From positions 1,798,001 through 1,862,000 of the forward strand of contig NZ_CP135922.1 in assembly GCF_032399705.1 (NCBI RefSeq): 64,000 bases of DNA, written 5' to 3'. The translations under genes and the position numbers were made by a program. This stretch comes from Paenibacillus sp. BIC5C1 (GTDB taxonomy: Bacteria; Bacillota; Bacilli; Paenibacillales; Paenibacillaceae). Positions 60,004-64,000 of the stretch are shown one piece after another (the stretch's first letter is position 1; every line of letters begins with the position of its first letter). Below the pieces are notes generated by a model. It made no database searches. It was not told where the DNA came from and worked only from the letters and a program-made list of their open reading frames with translations.

Positions 60004-60555
60004 ATGCAGTCTATTTATCTCATTCGTCATGCCAGAGCAACAGGGCAAGAACCGGATGCCCAGCTTACGGATGAAGGACTACGTCAGGCGGAAGAACTCG
60101 CTGAGATGTTGGCGGAGCACCCTATACAATATATTGTGTCGAGTCCGTGGAAAAGGGCACTTCAAACCGCAGCGCCACTGGGCAAAACCGTCCTGCAACA
60201 TATACATACGGATGAACGTCTTCAAGAAAGGGTGCTAAGTTCCCTTCATCTGGATAACTGGATGGATGTGCTTGAACGTACATACACGGACGAAGACTGG
60301 ACGGAAGAAGGTGGTGAATCTTCTCGTTTCGCGACAGCCAGGGGCCTTGAGGTGTTGGACGAGCTGTGGAGCCGGCCTGAACATAGCGGAGCAGTGATTA
60401 CACATGGTAATCTGTTATCACTGCTCATTCGTAGCCATGATGCATCCTTTGGATTCGAGGAGTGGAAAAATCTATCTAATCCTGATGTATATATCCTGGA
60501 AAAACAGCAGGGGGTTGAAGTCACACACAGCATTCGCCGTATATGGCGAAGTTAA
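60004..60555 (+). CDS. Histidine phosphatase family protein
   Basis: 183-aa PGAM-like phosphatase. Phospho-His in LIRHARATGQ (the usual RHG/RHA), SSPWKRALQTAAPL with catalytic Arg, and second His in AVITHGNLLSLL. GAGGTGAGGGG precedes ATG. Probably co-transcribed with murI (32 nt gap). Substrate unknown. Confidence 0.87.
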   Translation: MQSIYLIRHARATGQEPDAQLTDEGLRQAEELAEMLAEHPIQYIVSSPWKRALQTAAPLGKTVLQHIHTDERLQERVLSSLHLDNWMDVLERTYTDEDWTEEGGESSRFATARGLEVLDELWSRPEHSGAVITHGNLLSLLIRSHDASFGFEEWKNLSNPDVYILEKQQGVEVTHSIRRIWRS

Positions 60556-60559
60556 ACAT

Positions 60560-60607
60560 AAAGAGAGTGCTCCAGCGATTTTTAAGATCAGCTAGAACAC
60601 TCTTTTC
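60560..60607. terminator. Bidirectional terminator
   Basis: AAGAGAGTG(C)TCCAGC...GCTAGAACACTCTTTT between the convergent phosphatase and DUF423 genes; the imperfect stem has one or two bulges. Confidence 0.65.
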
Positions 60608-60624
60608 AGTTTACGATATTGGTT

Positions 60625-60987
60625 TTACAAAGCGGCAACTAATAACATTACCCAACCGACCAAAAATGCTACTCCGCCTAGGGGTGTGATTGCCCCCAGT
60701 TTCCGAACGCCAGTTACGCTTAGGGCATATAGACTACCCGAGAACAAGAGGATGCCGGCGAATAGCAGCCATCCAGCGAGCAACACAAGAGAAGGCTGCT
60801 CCAGTCGATCAGCGAGAAGTCCGAGCAGGATGATTCCGATTCCGTGAACAAGGTGATACTGAACGCCAGTCTCGTATATTTTGATCATGTCAGCAGACAA
60901 TCTGCGTTTGAGCGCATGTGCACCGAATGCTCCAAGGGCAACGGCAAGAAACATCATGATACTTCCAAGTATAATCAAGGTCTGCAT
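60625..60987 (-). CDS. DUF423 membrane protein (YwdK-like)
   Basis: 120 aa, four hydrophobic helices. The GAFGAHALKRRL motif near the N-terminus and YHLVHGIGIILLGLL are diagnostic of the DUF423 family (B. subtilis YwdK). Role unknown. Monocistronic. Confidence 0.88.
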   Translation of the reverse strand: MQTLIILGSIMMFLAVALGAFGAHALKRRLSADMIKIYETGVQYHLVHGIGIILLGLLADRLEQPSLVLLAGWLLFAGILLFSGSLYALSVTGVRKLGAITPLGGVAFLVGWVMLLVAAL

Positions 60988-61046
60988 GTAATCTTGTCTC
61001 CTTTTCTAATGAGTATAAAGCAGAATGTTTCTGCTCATTATGACGC

Positions 61047-61976
61047 TTATAGCTTACGCAATTGAATGCGCTGAATCGAATGGTCCGCTTCTTTTTTCAG
61101 AATAAGTCTGGCTCGTCCTTTGGTTGGAAGGATGTTTTCGTGCAGATTTTTGGCATTGATATCTTTCCAGATCTGACTTGCTGTATGAACAGCTTCATCT
61201 TCTTCCAGATTGGCAAAACGACTGTGGAAAAAGGAATTCTCATTCTGAAACGCTGTATTGCGTAGCAGCTTGAAACGCTCAATGTACCAGTGACGGATAT
61301 GCTCCTCTTCCGCATCGATATAGATGGAGAAGTCAAAAAAATCACTGACCAACAGAGGGGTTTCCTTTTTAACCTGAAGCACGTTAATTCCTTCAATAAT
61401 GAGGATATCCGGCTGACATATGGCATTCTCTTCACCTGCAATGACGTCGTAGGCAAGATGGGAGTATACGGGAGCCATCACTTCGGGTTTGCCTGATTTG
61501 ACATCACCCATGAACTGAATCAGTGACTTGATATCGTAGCTTTCCGGGAATCCCTTCCGGTTCATGATGCCTTTCTCTTGCAGCACGGCATTGGGATACA
61601 GGAAACCATCCGTCGTGACCAGATCCACCTTGGGATTTCCTTTCCCTCTTGCAAGCATAGCCTGAAGAAGGCGGGCAGTTGTACTTTTGCCCACGGCAAC
61701 ACTGCCCCCAATACCGATAATGTAGGGAGCGTGATGTGCTTCTTTTTTTAGAAAAGATGCCGTTAAGCGATTCAGCTCTCGTGAAGCTCCTGCATATAAG
61801 TCAATAAAGTGGGTAAGAGGTAAATAAATATCCTCAACTTCTTGAATGGATACCTCTTCATTTAATCCCTTTAGCTGTTCCAATTCTGCTTTCGTTAGTG
61901 GAAGAGTGGTCTGATATTTCTTTAAGTCAGCCCATTCCTTGCGGTTAAACTCGGTGTAAGGAGAGTATAAATTCAT
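61047..61976 (-). CDS. coaA: Type I pantothenate kinase
   Basis: About 309 aa. First step of coenzyme A synthesis: ATP-dependent phosphorylation of pantothenate. Walker [13 protein letters not shown] at residues 88-99, [29 protein letters not shown] and the C-terminal [16 protein letters not shown] segment identify the bacterial CoaA type. The chosen ATG gives [15 protein letters not shown], the usual start; the frame is open to 62015. Ribosome site weak (GCGGGAT). Confidence 0.93.
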   Translation of the reverse strand: MNLYSPYTEFNRKEWADLKKYQTTLPLTKAELEQLKGLNEEVSIQEVEDIYLPLTHFIDLYAGASRELNRLTASFLKKEAHHAPYIIGIGGSVAVGKSTTARLLQAMLARGKGNPKVDLVTTDGFLYPNAVLQEKGIMNRKGFPESYDIKSLIQFMGDVKSGKPEVMAPVYSHLAYDVIAGEENAICQPDILIIEGINVLQVKKETPLLVSDFFDFSIYIDAEEEHIRHWYIERFKLLRNTAFQNENSFFHSRFANLEEDEAVHTASQIWKDINAKNLHENILPTKGRARLILKKEADHSIQRIQLRKL

Positions 61977-62169
61977 GAGATCCCGCTTTCTGTATGTAAT
62001 GTTATGTTGGCACAATCAATAGTGTACCAAATTTCAGGGAACTGACAACACCTTTACATTGTTGACTCCTTAGTATATTCCCTGAAAGTTGAATGAAAAG
62101 CAACTTATAGGAAATTGTAAACCAAATTATGTTAAAGTCAACGTATACCATGCGGAAGGGTGACAGCAA

Positions 62170-62955
62170 ATGATCGTATATGAGAGAGAGCATGATTTTG
62201 TTTTGACCGCACAGCATGAGCATGGACTAGTAGCCGGAGAAATGGCTTCCCATTGGAAAACGGAATTGTTAACTGATGAAGCGCATCGAGAAGATCTGAT
62301 TTTTGCCGCAAAAGAGCATGATCGGGGATGGATTGAGTTGGATTCTGCTCCATTCTGGAATGATTATAGTCAGATACCGTATTCGTTTCGTGATTTTCCA
62401 TTGCGTCCACGATTTGTATTTTACCGTAAAGGTATTGAAGAAGTTCGGGAGAAAAACCTGTACGCCGGGTTGTTGTGCAGCATGATGTATACAGATTTGT
62501 TTCAAAACAACCTGGGTGCTAACGCAAATGATGATGAAGATATTAGGGAATATCTGAACGATGAACGGGAGCATCAGTTACGCTGGGAACAGCAGCTTGG
62601 TGGTGGTGAAGCGTTGAAGCTTAGGCTGAAACATGATTTGGAAATTATGCTTTTTTGTGATCAGCTCAGCCTTTTTCTTTGTATGGAGGAACCCGGAACA
62701 CCTACTGCACGTTATGATTTTTTTGCGGATGGACTGGGCTCTACCTTCGATGCCTGTTCAAGGCAGCCCATTATGGCCGAGTGGCTTTCCAATGAGAAAG
62801 TAGGATTGTCTTTTGTGCCGTTTGATGAGGACTTTACAGTTGTTATGCCTTACAAATCGGTGCCGAAAGCAAGTATTCGCAAATTTGGTCTGCTGCAGGC
62901 TTATCGCCGTGCCGAGTGGAAAGAGCGCCGGGTGTTAATTACAGGCATGAGCTGA
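62170..62955 (+). CDS. DUF3891 family protein
   Basis: 261 aa, soluble. The N-terminal LTAQHEHGLVAGEMASHW and AAKEHDRGWIELDSAP, with conserved histidines and acids, match DUF3891, an uncharacterised Firmicutes family with an HD-like look (His...HD). Metal-dependent hydrolase activity is possible but untested. ATG with GGAAGGGTGA upstream. Confidence 0.82.
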   Translation: MIVYEREHDFVLTAQHEHGLVAGEMASHWKTELLTDEAHREDLIFAAKEHDRGWIELDSAPFWNDYSQIPYSFRDFPLRPRFVFYRKGIEEVREKNLYAGLLCSMMYTDLFQNNLGANANDDEDIREYLNDEREHQLRWEQQLGGGEALKLRLKHDLEIMLFCDQLSLFLCMEEPGTPTARYDFFADGLGSTFDACSRQPIMAEWLSNEKVGLSFVPFDEDFTVVMPYKSVPKASIRKFGLLQAYRRAEWKERRVLITGMS

Positions 62956-63077
62956 GTGTCGCATCTCAGGTTAATCTCATAAAGTAAAAAGTTATATCAA
63001 TAATGACAAGATCCCATGAATATACATGGATAGCAAGAAACCGATATTTCTTAAGTTCTGAGAAGGGCGGAGCTGCT

Positions 63078-64000
63078 ATGGATAAAGATAAAACCAAATA
63101 TCTCAATCTTTATAATGGTTTAACTGAAGATGAAATTCGTAGTGGAGAATTAGCAGCAAACTTTACTCAGATTGATGAAGAAATCGCTGACCGTGGAATT
63201 CACATTACGTGGAATGGTGCTGATCGTACTGGAGTTCAAGGAAGTTCTTCTGCCTTAACTTCTATTCTGACTGAGGATAAAGATGTAATCATCATTCCAC
63301 AAGGGGTCTTTCTAATAGATAAAAATGTAATTATTCCGTCGGATAAACAACTTGTATTTCAACGTAATGGAAGGTTTAGAATAAAAAAGGGTGTTACTTT
63401 AACTATTCTAGGACCTATTGATGCTAGACCGTACGAGTGGATTTTTGATGTTTCCTTAGGTGGGACTGTAAATGGAGAGTTTCAAACCGAGTCAGTTTAT
63501 CCACAATGGTTTGGAGCTAAGGCTGATGGTATTAATAATGATGCTCCTGCAATACAGGCTGCTGAGAATTTCGTCTTTCAGAGGGGGGGCGGAATCATTG
63601 TATTTCCATTTGGAACATATGGGATTAAAAATAAAATTATTAAACGATCTAGTGTGCACTGGAGAGGGGCACAGGCTAAGATAAAGAGAATTGACAACCT
63701 TGATCCGATTGGAGCTGCGTTTTCGTTAGTTTATGCTGAAGAAGATACCTTTGATTGGTCTATTCAAGCTTTAGAATTCGAAAATATTCCCCACAATGTA
63801 TTGTTGGATAAGTCTATCTATCATAATTTTGGACCGGGAAGAAACAATAGCTGTATTGACGCGTATCGCTGTTCAGAATGGATAGTTCGTGACTGTGTTT
63901 TTCGTAAATTTTCTCAGGGCATTTTATATCGGGGATGTGAGACTTTTACAATATCAAACAATCGATTTTATGGTGAGAGTGGCAAGAGTATTGACTCTAT
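63078..64000 (+). CDS. Right-handed beta-helix protein (pectate-lyase-superfamily, 3' end beyond window)
   Basis: Open from ATG 63078 to the window end (over 307 codons, no stop). A short N-terminal helical segment (TEDEIRSGELAANFTQIDEEIADRG) resembles the trimerisation or attachment part of phage tail-spike-like proteins. WFGAKADGINNDAPAIQAAENF is the Pectate_lyase_3 signature, after which beta-helix coils follow (VIIIPQGVFLID, WIVRDCVFRKFSQGILYRGC, FTISNNRFYG). No signal peptide. The sequence is visibly more AT-rich than the preceding 60 kb (AAT, ATT, AAA codons), a sign of transfer. AGGGCGGAG precedes ATG. Confidence 0.75.
   Translation, partial: MDKDKTKYLNLYNGLTEDEIRSGELAANFTQIDEEIADRGIHITWNGADRTGVQGSSSALTSILTEDKDVIIIPQGVFLIDKNVIIPSDKQLVFQRNGRFRIKKGVTLTILGPIDARPYEWIFDVSLGGTVNGEFQTESVYPQWFGAKADGINNDAPAIQAAENFVFQRGGGIIVFPFGTYGIKNKIIKRSSVHWRGAQAKIKRIDNLDPIGAAFSLVYAEEDTFDWSIQALEFENIPHNVLLDKSIYHNFGPGRNNSCIDAYRCSEWIVRDCVFRKFSQGILYRGCETFTISNNRFYGESGKSIDS

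Noticed and set aside
1..64000. CRISPR arrays, rRNA and tRNA genes
   Set aside because: No regularly spaced repeats, rRNA segments or cloverleaf-like sequences were recognised on either strand by reading.

Overview
This window is chromosomal DNA from a spore-forming, moderate-GC Firmicute, most likely Paenibacillus or a close relative. The evidence is strong GGAGG ribosome binding sites, many TTG and GTG starts, a spo0M homologue, a Bce-type peptide-antibiotic sensing and detoxification module, a large ATPase-less carbohydrate ABC transporter cluster, and no outer-membrane genes. The genus is inferred from gene content; no rRNA or tRNA gene was seen to test it.

Layout. 0-21 kb: mostly single housekeeping or accessory genes (HAD phosphatase, three Nudix hydrolases, four GNAT acetyltransferases, glycosyltransferase, DMP19 protein, a frameshifted TmrB-like kinase, Spo0M, cupin, YfiT/DinB protein, methyltransferase, benzil-reductase-type SDR). 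Inside this stretch lies a complete BceRS-AB four-gene module (11.96-16.43 kb), followed by pgsA, rtcB and a DUF4272 gene. 21.6-37.1 kb: a LacI regulator divergent from a long + strand carbohydrate operon: lipoprotein binding protein, a very large binding protein with carbohydrate-binding-like modules, two permease pairs, a beta-propeller membrane protein, a YIP1-family membrane protein, a DUF5696 protein and a GH26 mannanase-like enzyme. 37.1-42.1 kb: a repeat-rich gap, an unknown protein, a formylglycine-generating-enzyme homologue, then an MFS transporter gene with an in-frame stop and its TetR neighbour sharing an operator-like site. 41.4-45.2 kb: a DeoR regulator divergent from a phosphoesterase, DMT transporter and GH43 operon. 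45.5-48.5 kb: single genes. 48.7-55.2 kb: a tightly overlapping five-gene biosynthetic operon (KAS III, ATP-grasp, NAD-epimerase, metallo-beta-lactamase fold, CapK-type adenylate ligase) plus an SDR. 55-63 kb: DJ-1/PfpI, GNATs, a kinase-like protein, glutamate racemase, histidine phosphatase, DUF423, coaA and DUF3891. The last 0.9 kb opens an AT-rich beta-helix gene that runs off the window.

Most notable signals: (1) a dispersed, structured intergenic element present as three full and three partial or degenerate copies directly upstream of unrelated genes. Its main helix carries three compensatory double substitutions between copies, which argues for a conserved RNA structure. (2) The KAS III/ATP-grasp/epimerase/MBL/CapK operon, an apparently complete but unassigned pathway for a fatty-acyl-derived product. 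(3) The carbohydrate uptake cluster with its propeller-YIP1-DUF5696 core. Two genes look broken (a TmrB-like kinase by a single extra G, an MFS transporter by one TAA codon). A sigma-W-like promoter before spo0M and a BceR-like operator overlapping the sensor-kinase stop codon can be read directly.
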